A stretch of DNA of 64,000 bases, taken from assembly GCF_020382885.2 (NCBI RefSeq), contig NC_058516.1, positions 10,841,902 to 10,905,901 of the forward strand, given 5' to 3'. Shown piece by piece: positions 16,713 to 27,686 of the stretch (position 1 is the stretch's first letter; each line of letters opens with the position of its first letter). The stretch comes from Scatophagus argus (taxonomy: Eukaryota > Chordata > Actinopteri > Scatophagidae). The notes under the pieces were generated by a model. The model had not been told where the DNA came from. It ran no database searches and was given only the letters and a program-made list of their open reading frames with translations. Position numbers and translations under genes: made by a program.

Positions 16713-19700
16713 ATGGTTCCAGTTAAAATCCTTATTCTGGGAACACAGAACACTGGAAAAACAGGTAGATTACAGCCTACAGACATAAATATTAATGTGC
16801 AGAGATAGAGACAGAAAAAGCTCAGGAAGACAAGAAAGTGGATCACTTTGTGGATTATTTTGGATTATGTAACAGCAGTGCAGGATCTGTCACATGGTCA
16901 ACATGTGGGGGAAAAAAAGGTTAAATTTGGGGTTAAGTTTTGGCCATAGTTCAAAGGGTTTTGCTAAACATGGAAAGCTTACACAGGTCTAACACTGACC
17001 TCTCCTCCTGAGCGGTGAAGTCTAACCAGCCACTGTGACCTCCATTGCTAATGTCAAACTACTGCATGTTTCCTTATGTCTTTTCTCAGAGCTTGTCATG
17101 GTGGGAAAACACGTCGGCATGCGCATCAGGCATGGTTTTACGTAAACTATTGTGCTCATTCCGCAAATTTAGAGCAATCTGATGTGGCTTCATTGGGGGG
17201 GGGGGGGGGGTTGTTTCAAGAAACTGGAGTTGAACCTGGAGATTCATTTTACAATCTTGTGTTTTGTAAGGAAAATTAAATGAATTAAATTAATCTTGCA
17301 TTGAGGCCCTTTAATGACATGACCAAAAAAAAAACCTCAAACATATACAGGTATTTTGTATTTGAGCATTTTGGGTATTTCATACTTTTATGCCACTACA
17401 ATTTGTACTTTTTACTCCTCTACATATTGGACTTCTTTGATCCCCGCTACAAAATCACAAAGTATATAAAGTAATGACACATAGATATTATGTATTATCC
17501 CTACATTAATATGCAGCAGTATTAAAGTGATGTATGAATACACTAATTGTCATAATAAGAAATATATATTATTCTGAAATGGGCTTAATACTTTAATTTT
17601 TGTACTTAAAGTACATTTTGATGTCAATGCTTTGGTGCTTTTACTTAAATGATCTAAGTACTTCTTCCATCATGGGTACTTAGCAAAGGATTTGAATACT
17701 TTCTTTACTTCAAACTACCTGAAATTTACAGCAGATTTATTTCTGTGTACATTTTGGAATTTTCCTAGAAACACCACCATGTTTGCCAAACTCCAGCTTA
17801 AATAAGCAAAATAAAATTTACAGAATGTCACCCTGGTTTGCCAAAATTCAATTCTCCTAAGAAAGATAACCTTTTAAGTTCAGTTTTCAGATATATCATT
17901 ACTTCAGTCATAGTTTTAGTGAAAATTGTGTACAGGGAGGTGTGTGGATTACCCAGAATAACCAGAAATTGGCCTGTGCATATCTGCATGTTGAAATACT
18001 GATGTGACCGAGATTGATAACAAGCTTTAACTCCTGATAACAGATGAAAACGCAGTAAATTTTTCAGCTGTGAAGACTCAAATAACAGCTTGAACAAGAG
18101 TAAATAACCTCTTAATGAACCCATCCAGACATCCTAACAAAGAGAAAGCACTTCTGCACATGTTTAAACGTGACAGGTAATGTTATTATAATTGTCAAAG
18201 TGGCAATGTAGATCAGTTGCAAATGTTAAAATCAAACATCGTGTGTGGACGTGCACTGAGAGAAAAATATTAGTTAGTGTCTGTTGTGTTGCTGGCAGTT
18301 CACTCTCCGGTGACCATATCTGTTTTGTGTCTCCAGCACTGTGCGTTCGTTTCATAACCAAGCGTTTCATTGGTGAATACGACCATAAAAAGGGTAAGAC
18401 TTAAGTAAATAATTACCACATTAAACTTAATTGCTATGGAAAATATAAGTAAAATGTGTTTTACTGCAGAAGTGACCTACAGATGCAGTCGAGTGGTGGA
18501 CCAGGAAGCTGTCGAGCTAGAGATTCTGGATATCGCTTGTAAGGTAAATTGTGGCTTCTATTTATTTATTTTTTTTTCTCAAAAAACATATTTACTAGTT
18601 TAAGCTACCTAATCTTAAACCCAAAGTTTGTAAAATACTTAAAAGCAGTGGTGGACACAGGTTGTCTGAGGGTCAGGGGTAATAAAAATAAACTAAATGC
18701 CAACTGTATACAGTGAGGCCGCAACACACAGAAATTTGTAATGCAATATTAAAATTGTTTTATTTTCATTTATTATGTCCTGGAAAACATTTTGTCATGT
18801 TTCAGGACAGTATTGCAACGTTTTTTAAAACACGGGGGCTGCAGAGAGTTAATTGTGAAGGCCGACACCACCCTAAACTCTTTATCAAATATAAAGCTAG
18901 AGCTAGCATGTGTTTAGCTTACCTTAGCTTTTGCTGGGAACAGGAAGAACAAAATTAAAAAAATAAACAAAAAAACAAAAAACAAACAAACAAAAAAAAC
19001 GCCTACAAGCACTTATGAATTTTACAATGTATAGTTTAACAAATTAAGATGTTAATTTGTCAAATTTAGGTGTTGTAAATGATTTTTTAAAATTTTGGAC
19101 AGAACCAGGCTAGCTGTGTCCATCTTTTTCTAGTCTTTAAGCTAAGCTAAGCTAATTGCCGTCTGGCTCTGGCTTCACAGACATAAGAATATCAATTTTT
19201 TTTTTTAAATATATGGATAAGTGTAGTGAGTTCACCTCAGTCAGTGTTTCCGACATGACTGTTATATAGTACATGATGTTACGTCCCTCAGGAGAGCTCT
19301 TCGGCTTCTTTGGAGTCGTCCATCCGCTGGGCAGACGGTTTCCTGCTAGTCTACTCCATAACGCATCGCCTCAGCTTCCTGGAGGTCCCTCGACTCAAGA
19401 ACCTCATCGACCAAACCAAACAGAGTCTGGGTAGGAAACTTATTGCTCAAGATACGTAAAATAATTTGTGCTCTCCCTTTTCTCCAGTGTCCTTTTATTG
19501 AAAATATAATACCAACATCATGAGTAGCAACTGCATACAGATGACTTAGAGACATGAAACTTACACAACTAACTGACATACCAGCTGCTGAACTCCTGAA
19601 CCAGCAGTGTGATCTCCACAGTAACAGTGTGTGCGCTCTGTTTGCTCTTTAAGTCAAGTGAGTCTCTGCTCTAACACCGTCTGACGTCTGTCTATTGTCA

Positions 19701-20747
19701 CCTTTACATACACACACACACACACATGCAGCCACGCACACATGCACAAATGAAGCGGGCATGCATTCCATACTTGGTAGGCCGTCCTGTGCTCTGTAGG
19801 TAACCTCCCAACTCTGCATGCCATAGCATCATTCCATCAGTTTATTGTCACTTTCTCTCACTCTGTGTGTGTGTGTGTGTCTCAGTTGTTCCCACAGTGC
19901 TGGTAGCCAATAAGGCAGACCTGGAAATTGGCAGGGAGGTGACAACAGAGGAAGGGCAGAGATTGGCCAAGGATTTAAGGTTTGTGAGTGTTTGCAATTT
20001 TTATTTTTCACTTCTTTTCTCATTTTACTTCACAATCAATATTTTCCTCTTGGTTATTTTTTTCCATCTTGAATATGAATATCTGGATATTCATATGTGT
20101 TAAAGTGTGAATGTTATTTTGTTAGTTTGGAGTAACAAAATGTATATAATGTGTCATTTATAAAGGATTTTGCCATTATAAAGTATACACCCACACAAAG
20201 AGTTCTGCCATGAGGTACGACTTGAGCTTTTTTCATATTATAGCCTGCATTAATTGATACAATTTTAAGTCTTATTGCTATGCACTCATTTTGAACAGTC
20301 AAAATGTGCTGAATTAGCTATGAGCTGTTCCTGTTTGCAGTGTGGCTGTGGAGTACATTATACAGCACACGCCTAATTTAGTCATCAGATATGTACTGGT
20401 CAGGTGTGGTCATATTGATGCCAAGTGTAACATCCAGCGTGTGTGTGTGTGTGTGTGTGCGCGTGTAGGTGCAGTTTCAGAGAGCTGTCGGTGGCAGAAG
20501 CTGTTTTAGCTGTGGAGGCAGCAGTGTTTCAGCTCATCAGGTTTGGATCATCTGAATTCTAACTTAACTGACGTATGCTCAAAACAGACTGCCGATAGCG
20601 GACACTGGTGCTGATGTCTTATTCACTGTTTCCGATAGGCTGGTGTTGGATCAGCAGCGGCCTCTGCCTGACCGCCGCTCCTACATGCTGACTGTTCGCC
20701 ACGCTTTGACCAGGAAACTGACCAGATCCAAGACCATGCAGTGGTGA
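16713..20747 (+). CDS. RERG/RERGL-type Ras-like protein with altered GTPase motifs, 7 coding exons, 198 aa
   Basis: Exons: 16713-16764, 18337-18393, 18470-18543, 19292-19430, 19886-19979, 20469-20540, 20639-20747 (597 nt, in frame). The start ATG has a strong context (AAAATGG) and gives MVPVKILILG, aligned with other RERG-like proteins. The P-loop is GTQNTGKT (residues 10-17), with Gln and Asn at the Ras 12 and 13 positions. FITKRFIGEYD matches the RERG/RERGL/RASL11 group, and Thr39 sits in the switch I region. The DTAGQE box is replaced by DIACKE (57-62): Gly60 is Cys and Gln61 is Lys. NKAD is intact at 116-119. The C-terminus (LTRKLTRSKTMQW) is basic with no CAAX box, as in RERG (199 aa in human). 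It probably binds nucleotide but should hydrolyse GTP poorly. The exact orthologue (rerg, rergl or a fish paralogue) cannot be fixed from sequence alone. Confidence 0.85.
17345..17676 (+). repeat. Short TIR element (TACTTNNACTTAAGTA family), copy 1
   Basis: This part of intron 1 of the Ras-like gene shows the diagnostic run of a very common teleost non-autonomous repeat. The pieces are TACTTTTTACTCCTCTAC, ATATTATTCTGAAATGGGC, TACTTAAAGTACATTTTGAT, and the end AGTACTTCTTCCATCATGG. The left end is eroded. Other copies in this window are at 23305-23613, 27045-27250 and 48959-49645. Confidence 0.6.
18830..19195. repeat. AGCTAAGC-family repeat, two halves in opposite orientation
   Basis: The left part carries AAAGCTAGAGCTAGCATG and TTTAGCTTACCTTAGC. 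The right part carries ACCAGGCTAGCTGTGTCC, TCTAGTCTTTAAGC and AAGCTAAGCTAAGCTAATTG, the reverse strand of the same family. It sits in intron 3 of the Ras-like gene, 96 bases before the next exon, and the inverted arms could pair in the transcript. Confidence 0.5.
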
Positions 20748-21711
20748 CACACCCCGCCCACCCCCTCGGGTGCACGAACAGTTCACCTGTTGTTACTGTG
20801 GGACATTTTTGGGAAACTGTGTCTTGTCTGATTTCAGAAGAATTTTACTTCCAGACTGAATTTATGATATCAGCACTTTGGTATTCACTGGCTGTTGAAA
20901 GTTAAAGATATATTGAATCCTCTTATCACTCAGGATGCAGGGAGGAAACTTGTTGAACTCCAGGTCCGAAAGGGTTCAAGGCGTCTACGGAATGTGTGGA
21001 CCGTTTTTCCACTAATGACTTCTAGCATAAGCCTGCAGCTTCTGGCTTAGTTTGGTGAGGTCAACAGGATTGTGCAGGAAAAGAGTACATCACAAAAATG
21101 ACCAAATTTTAAACACTGTAGATAAAAAACATAAAGGGCACTTTGATGCAAGTTTCAACTAAACTGATCAAACATATAAAAACACATGAGTGAGCCCAAC
21201 TACAGTTTCCAGTTTAGGAGATATTGCAGGACAGTTCCAGCTCAGCTGAAGGTTATCTGGGAAACAGGTTGGATCCAGATGAAAGCAACATTAGGAGAAA
21301 TACAGCAATGTGTACAGAGTTGGGGTGAGCTTCAGTAATGGGTGATCATATCAGCCCCTCTCATCCCCTTTAAAAGCAAACAGACCGGGAACAGCAAATA
21401 TACAATGGGCCAAATTTAGATATAGAACAAGTTATTTTAGAAGACATTAATATCTGTGCAGTCAGGGTAGAGGTGCCATGAGGTAACTGCACATGTAACC
21501 AATTGCACTCGTGCATTCCTGTACCTTTACTGTACACATGCACAGCAATTCCAAACAAAAGTTTGTTTAAGCCAGTACATGATTGTAAATTGTAAACCGA
21601 GAGCCACAGAAGTTTGTGTCCTAATTTGTTATGTAATATATTTTCCAGTAGAGGGCGATAGAGTTCTTGCATCTGGTGCAGACTTACCACAGTTATGCAG
21701 CATGTCAAATA

Positions 21712-21990
21712 CACTATTTGGCCAAAGGTGTAAGAATACCCCTGGTGTGGAAAAAGTTCACTAGCCTCACAAAGCCCTGACCTCAACACCATCGAAAGCC
21801 TGTGGGACAAATTAGACTGCTGACCTTGAGCCAGGCCTTGTGGCCCAACATCAGTGAGATCCAAAATCTTACAAAACCTTCCCAGAACAACGAAGGCTGG
21901 TTTAACAGCAAATGAATGTTTTTTTTCTTTGAGACATTTAAGAATCACAAATATCTGTAATGTTAGTGTGTCCACGTACTTTTTGCAAGT
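21712..21990 (+). mobile_element. Tc1/mariner-like transposon remnant
   Basis: CTATTTGGCCAAAGGTGTAA near 21714 resembles the terminal sequence of Tc1-like fish elements. Downstream, 21775-21816 translates PDLNTIESLWDKLD, a clear match to the PDLNPIENLWDELD block around the third catalytic residue of Tc1 transposases. It is followed by an eroded ARPCGPTSVRSKI-like stretch. The rest of the transposase is missing and no long open frame survives, so this is an internally deleted, inactive copy. Confidence 0.75.
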
Positions 21991-23304
21991 CTGTCAGGTT
22001 CACTTTTTTTATATTTTGACATTGTCATGTGTAATTTGTACAAGCATCAAGCCAGTCAATTAATGAAGCAGCCACTGTAGTCCATCAGTTGGGTTGAGTA
22101 AAACAGTTAAACTTGCCCTTGTTGTAGGAGTTTGTAGATGATGTAACAGTGTGTTAGGAATGAGACTGGCTTTGATTACAGTCTTGGCATGATTTGACTT
22201 ATTCTCTGTTCCTTTCCATGTATCCTCGGTGCTCACTCTGAACTTCTGAACTTTATGATCAGCGAGAGACGTCTGAAAAAAAGAGGGACAGGAAAAAGCA
22301 AGTCAGTGAGCTGCAGAAAATAAGACAGACTATAAGAAGGACGGAAAATGTTTGGCTTCTTTGACATCTTATTTGTCCATAAGGAGCACAAAAAGGAAAG
22401 GGGAGCTGCTCAGTTGCAGCCACTCTGAGTGAGGCCACAGCGTTTATACACACTGCTCTATCTCCAGCCACTCGTAAAAGCATTATGGGAAAATTGACTG
22501 TGTGCTTACTCTTCATCTCGCCGTTACATCCACCCCCATTACCTTTTATTATACACTCCACCCAGCTACCACCAACCAACCAGCCGCAGAACTCCACTGG
22601 GCTTCATGTACAAACACAGAGGATTACAAACAAACTTTACATTATATCAGTCCCCATTTGGACACTATGGCTGGCATTTTTCAGAATTGGCCCTTTAGCG
22701 TTTGTATTAGTTTATATAGCAGTTTTCACTTTTAATGGCGGAGTCCACCTTTCCCGTGCAGGATTCAAGTTGTATAGACAAGGGTTGCACCAGAAATTAT
22801 GCATAAATATAGTGAACTGAATCTCAAAGCGGGATTCAGGGATTCCCAAGGGGTCCTTGAGGTGGTTCCAGGGGATCTACAGCAAAAAGAGGAATACTTA
22901 ATATTCACTGTAGTTCCATCCTAACTACAGGATGTATGACTATTTTGGTCATGTTTCATACATTTTCTATTATAAAACATCTAAAATCAAAATTCTGAGC
23001 GAAATCTTATTAAATGGGGATTTGTAGTCTAATTTGTGTCAGTTTAGGGGTCTTTGAAGTGGAAAAAATGGAGAACAGTTGACATAGGCTACGGGACAGA
23101 AATGACAAAAGCCATGTTCTTTTTCCCTCTCTTCTTTATTTAACTACTGTGACTTGATGAATCCTCTTGGACCACAATTTCCTTGGCTGCACTGTAAACA
23201 GATGCAAAAACAGTTTCTCTCTCTTCTGTAGCATTTTTGACAGTATGCTGCTTGAGGCCTATTGCTGCTCCCATAAATGGAATTTTGAACTTTTGCAGGT
23301 ATCT

Positions 23305-23613
23305 CAGCGGTGGGGGAAGTAATCACATACATACTACACATACATACTAAAATAAAATTCAGAGTATCAAGTATAAAAGTTAAAAGTGCTCAGAATGGTT
23401 TCTGGTTATATTATTATTATAGAATCTGATATTATTCTGTTTTAATCACCAACAAATACAAATACAAGCATTTTCATGTTATAGTTTTTCAATGTCAAGG
23501 CAATTTTAGATACGGGTGGATTAGTAATATAGTACTGCATCACAACATGGAAGGTCAAAATTGTCCTCAAGCACAATACTTGAGTAAATGTATTTGGTTA
23601 CGTTTCACCCCTG
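23305..23613. repeat. Short TIR element, copy 2
   Basis: The left end is CAGCGGTGGGGGAAGTAATC. The right end is TACTTGAGTAAATG followed by GGTTACGTTTCACCCCTG. The ends are imperfect inverted repeats. The interior has AGTATCAAGTATAAAAGTTA as in the other copies. Length is about 309 bp. Confidence 0.6.
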
Positions 23614-25103
23614 GGGGATCTGTGTTATTAAAATGCACCTGCTGTTACCATCAGTAACCACAGGTGTCGCCAAATCCTCCATGACTGGAATCTTAAAGAC
23701 AGAAAGTTAAATTGCTATTGCTTAACTGTTTACAATGTTGAAATATTTTCACCAAATCGTCCAAATCAACAAAAAACATGTTTGTAATTACCCTCCAGAA
23801 CGACACATAGCTTCTAAATGTTTTTTTTTATCTGAAATGTTATGTTTTGTTTAGGTTTAGGCACAAAAATTACTTTGCTAGGGAAGATGATGGTCATAAT
23901 ACAGGACTATCATTTTGGGTCAAGGTCCCCCTTCTTGCTTTTTCCAGAAATCTCTGTGGATTGTGTGATTGTGGTAATTGTGATTGTAAAAGTGTTCAGT
24001 AACTTGAGTTAAGATTATTTTTGACAAACAGTAGGAATTGCTTTTAACATACACCTGTATATCCTAGCTTGACTTAAGGTGAGATGGCAAATGAAGTAAT
24101 TGTGTTGGTGGCTGAGAGGTCCTTCTTTGAGCCCCAAAAAATGTTGTGCCAGCCCTGACCGCTATAGTTTAATGTTAACAGACTGCTTGGAATTAGAAGT
24201 CATTAATATCAAAATATGAATTTATATTCCCCACCATGAGTGAGTGCCACAGTGAATACACTCAAGCCTCTTAACTGGGTCTGCACAGGAGTGAGAAATA
24301 GAGATTATGTGTGGTAGAACCCATCATTGACTCACACAGAGACATATAAACAGTTTGTTCTCCACCTCAGTGCTTTGTGATGTCAACAAACCTGAGTGGA
24401 TTTGAGAGACAGAAGAGGATGATGACAACAATGAATGTTTGGAGAAGTGATGACATCACAGTGGTCACCAAGGAGACAAAAGGTCAAAACCCCAAGTCAC
24501 CAGGCTCAGAATAGAGGATGAGTCATACTTGCATCATTGCACCAAAATCCAATCAGAGAGCTCCCTGTCACAATCTGCATTTACAGACGACCAACCACTC
24601 ACAGAGATATTCCATTCTTATCAGTTTATGTGAATAACATTGATATAACGTTAAAACAATCAAATGTATTGCTCTAACCCTGACTAAGGTATTATTTGGA
24701 GTTTATATACAAAATAGGTCACAATATATGGATGCTAAGTATGTATAAATGATGGTCACTGGGTTCTGCTTTCACCCTGTATCCTGGATTGTGTGCTGTG
24801 TTCAGGAGGCGGTGGACACTTACTTAGCATAAAAGCTGACTGCTGATCAGATCTGCTTGTCAATGTCAGTTTTGAGCTGCGGTTCTCCTGTCGCACAGGA
24901 AGCCATTTGTCAAAGAATTAAAAAGGATAAGCGATCATTTCAAGTGTAAAGCTTTGCAGTAGATCATGTATCCCCTCAAACTACAGGAGCTGTAGGAATA
25001 ACAACTCCTCTTCGAAGCATAAATAATATCAAAAATAGAGTTTGCTGTAACCAAAAAAATGTAGGATTCTAACTTTATTGTTATGTAAATTCTGGGATTT
25101 ATA

Positions 25104-25289
25104 TTAAAGGTACAATGTGGTGTTTGCAATCTATTTTATTTACATTTAACATTTCCCACCATATGTCGCACCATCCCTGTGCATTCCTTATGCAGGTAAA
25201 ACAAGTGATAAAAAAATGGGGGGGTCATATCATCACAATATTGCTCCACAGTGCCACCGGTGGTCAAAAAGTCAACGGGCCACCTTTAA
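25104..25289. repeat. 186-bp element with TTAAAGGT ends
   Basis: TTAAAGGT at 25104-25111 is mirrored by ACCTTTAA at 25282-25289. The TTAA at each edge suggests a piggyBac-type target site. The interior (CCCACCATATGTCGCACC, GCTCCACAGTGCCACCGGTG) has no coding content. The size fits a MITE, but eight-base ends alone are weak evidence. Confidence 0.4.
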
Positions 25290-27044
25290 ATGTGAAATGA
25301 GAATCAGGTGAATTGGCTAGTTTTACGATGTTATCACTGTAGTCAGTAGAGGGTTACTACAGTTACACAGCACCAGTGTGTGTGGGACAATACAGAGACA
25401 CCCTGTCCCTTGGCGTGTTATACCTTCGTAAAGTGATATGCAAAAGGAGAAGGAAGAAAGAGAAAAGAGTAGAGGTGGGGACAGAGAGAGGAGGAACGTG
25501 TGATAAGGAAGAGAAAAAGGAAAAAAAACATAAAGGGAACAAGAAGAAGTGAGGCGGAAAGAGGTTGCAGAGTAACAGGAGATCATTACATAACAGTTAG
25601 TGACTATTGTTTGAATAGCAACACAGCACACAAATACCTGATTTGGAAGCACTGTTATCCAATATGACAATGGAATTCTTTTGCTTAACCCCTACCACAT
25701 CTTCTGCATTGACCTTGAAATGAACAATATGAAAAGCACCCTGACAGTATGTAACCTGCTTTCAAAAAACACTTTTCTAAGGGTTTGTCAAGGGGGTGTC
25801 GGAATCAAGTCATTCAGGTTCTTTTCTGATTTTGCTCAGTGCCATGAGTCCTCACAGAACTGAGCTATGCAGTACTCCACTTGCAATTTTGCAACTTTTT
25901 TAAATTGTGGATCGAAATATCCTGAACTTTGAGCTAAATGTTAGTATCAATTTTGTAATTACTCCGTAGGAATTTGTGAACTGCGCTACATCAAAGGTTA
26001 AGGGATTGCCAAAGTTCATCGTTCCAGGCAAATTCAGGTGATCAGCGACGTCATTAGGACGCATCCTCTTGGAATGAATGTCTGAACCAAATTTCATTGC
26101 AATCAAGTTGTTGAGCTATTTCATGTTGTACTTAAATAACACTTGGAAATTCCCTTCTTACATGCTTCTTTCACTGAAACCTGCACAGATTATGTAGCAG
26201 GTCAGAGCTGCTGTATGCACACGGGTGCGTCTGAATGTACACTGTTTCTCTCTTCTCTGAGTTTCAATCTCTATGTCAGAGGAGAAACAATCTGGGGCAG
26301 AATGACAGGGAAGGAATGAGACGGGCGAGCCTGAGCAATCATGGAAGAGAATGAAATATCTATTTCATTCCCACTTTGCACTGCCTGTGTGTGTGTGTGT
26401 GTGTTGTAGCTGCAGGCACTATCTCAGGGTGTGTGATCAGTCTCTACAGTCACCTGTCTTTTTCTGCTTTTCTTTCAACCACGAACTCACATTCTTCACT
26501 AGAGACTCATATTACTGTATTACTTATTTCAGCCTTTTACCATCTAATTCAAAAGATTTTCTTTCGCTGTTAAAACTGCATTACAAAACTCCAATCGCGG
26601 AATGCACTTTTGACTGCCACTTCAGCCACGTTAAAAAAGACTGGCAAAGTCATTGCGTGCATAGACGACCGCTGGTGACAGTAATGCTCCTCCTCTTCGA
26701 AATTCACCAATAAAAAGAAGAAGGAGACAAAGACACAGGGTGGATTGTGGCTATTTTTTGCTCGCTGAGGCTACACGGACGCATCCTTGAAAAAAAAAAA
26801 TATCTCTGAGTGAAGGGCTCAGTCCTTTGTAATATTTGAAGGATCCTTGATGGCATCCTTGAAATTCATCTGTCTACTTTGAGATGTAAAACCTCTTAAA
26901 GGGTCTGCAAAACTCTCACAGGTGTTTTCACTTATTCTGACTGATTGGCCTGGTGTGACTGTGCCATGGGTGTGCGAGGCCTTTAATGCAACAATAATTC
27001 TCAAAATCCAATTGGATTTAATGTTTGTTTAACATAAATATACA

Positions 27045-27250
27045 CAATGGTTGAAGAAGTAGGCTCCTCACAATTGCTTTACAGTGTAAGCAGCATATAT
27101 AGCGACTTTAGCTTTCAAATAAATGTAGTGGAGTATAAAGTGTAATATTTTCCTCTGAAATAGTAGAAGTAGAAGTAGAAGTAGAACTACAAAGTTACAT
27201 AAAATGCAAATATTCAAGTACCAAATGTACTCAGTTACTTTCCACAACTC
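27045..27250 (-). repeat. Short TIR element, copy 3 (reverse orientation)
   Basis: The interior AATGTAGTGGAGTATAAAGT and AAATATTCAAGTACCAAATG, with the end CTCAGTTACTTTCCACAAC, are the reverse strand of the family seen at 17345 and 48959. A (GTAGAA)n stretch sits inside it. The copy ends only about 100 bases before the creb3l1 promoter region. Confidence 0.6.
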
Positions 27251-27299
27251 CCCATAGAGTATACAATATGTTGTAAAGAGTGAAATTTATAGAATATGG

Positions 27300-27413
27300 G
27301 CGTTACTGTTATTTGACGCCACGTGGGCGGGGCTTCGCTGAATATTCATTGTCGCGAGGAGGAGACAACGCACGCGAGCGAGGAGGCAGAGCCGCACGCA
27401 CGCACACAGCTGG
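27300..27413 (+). promoter_or_regulatory. creb3l1: creb3l1 promoter with GC box and a CREB3L1-type CACGTG site
   Basis: A GC-rich, CpG-containing segment starts here. GCCACGTGG at 27318-27326 runs directly into GGGCGGGGC (27326-27334), an Sp1-type GC box. The CACGTG core with GCC in front resembles the palindromic motif reported for CREB3L1 and related ER-stress bZIP factors (XBP1, ATF6). E-box proteins could also use it. The start site is not defined. Confidence 0.5.
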
Positions 27414-27611
27414 ATGGACAGGAACGTCTCCGCCACAGCTGTAGAACGATGCGAATTTTCGACATATTACAAGTTTGTCACTAAAAGAAAGCAGCAGCCG
27501 GACTCAGCTCGACTAATCGAGTCTCCACACAGGTGGCGGTCAACACGGCTGGACAATAACACAGCACGCGGCAGCCGTTCGAACACAAACTGCTTCGTTT
27601 TAATGAGTTGA
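27414..27611 (+). other. creb3l1: Possible 65-codon uORF in the creb3l1 leader
   Basis: An ATG at 27414 opens a 65-codon frame ending 75 bases before the creb3l1 start. The predicted peptide is rich in Arg and Ser and matches no family I know. If transcription begins in the GC-box region, the frame is inside the 5' UTR and could restrain translation of this stress regulator. Transcript evidence is needed to place it. Confidence 0.4.
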
Positions 27612-27686
27612 TTTTAAGATTTGCGTGCGCCACCAGCCCAGTTAGCTACTGACCATCCGTCCAGTGAGCTGTAGACAGACACAATC

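Larger units (their letters stand above)
20748..27300. other. Gene-free intergenic stretch between the Ras-like gene and creb3l1
   Basis: I find no conserved coding exon on either strand. The open frames at 21370-21975 (-), 22259-22597 (-) and 22485-22820 (+) resemble no protein family, and the first overlaps a transposon remnant. The stretch holds a Tc1-like remnant, two copies of a short TIR element, a TTAAAGGT-ended element at 25104-25289, and a probable degraded repeat near 25900-26130 (CAAATTTCATTGCAATCAAG). The first 300 bases are probably the 3' UTR of the Ras-like gene. Confidence 0.6.

Noticed and set aside
21370-21975. 201-codon open frame on the minus strand
   Set aside because: It is the longest open frame in the intergenic stretch, but it overlaps the Tc1-like remnant antisense to its transposase block and shows no family resemblance.
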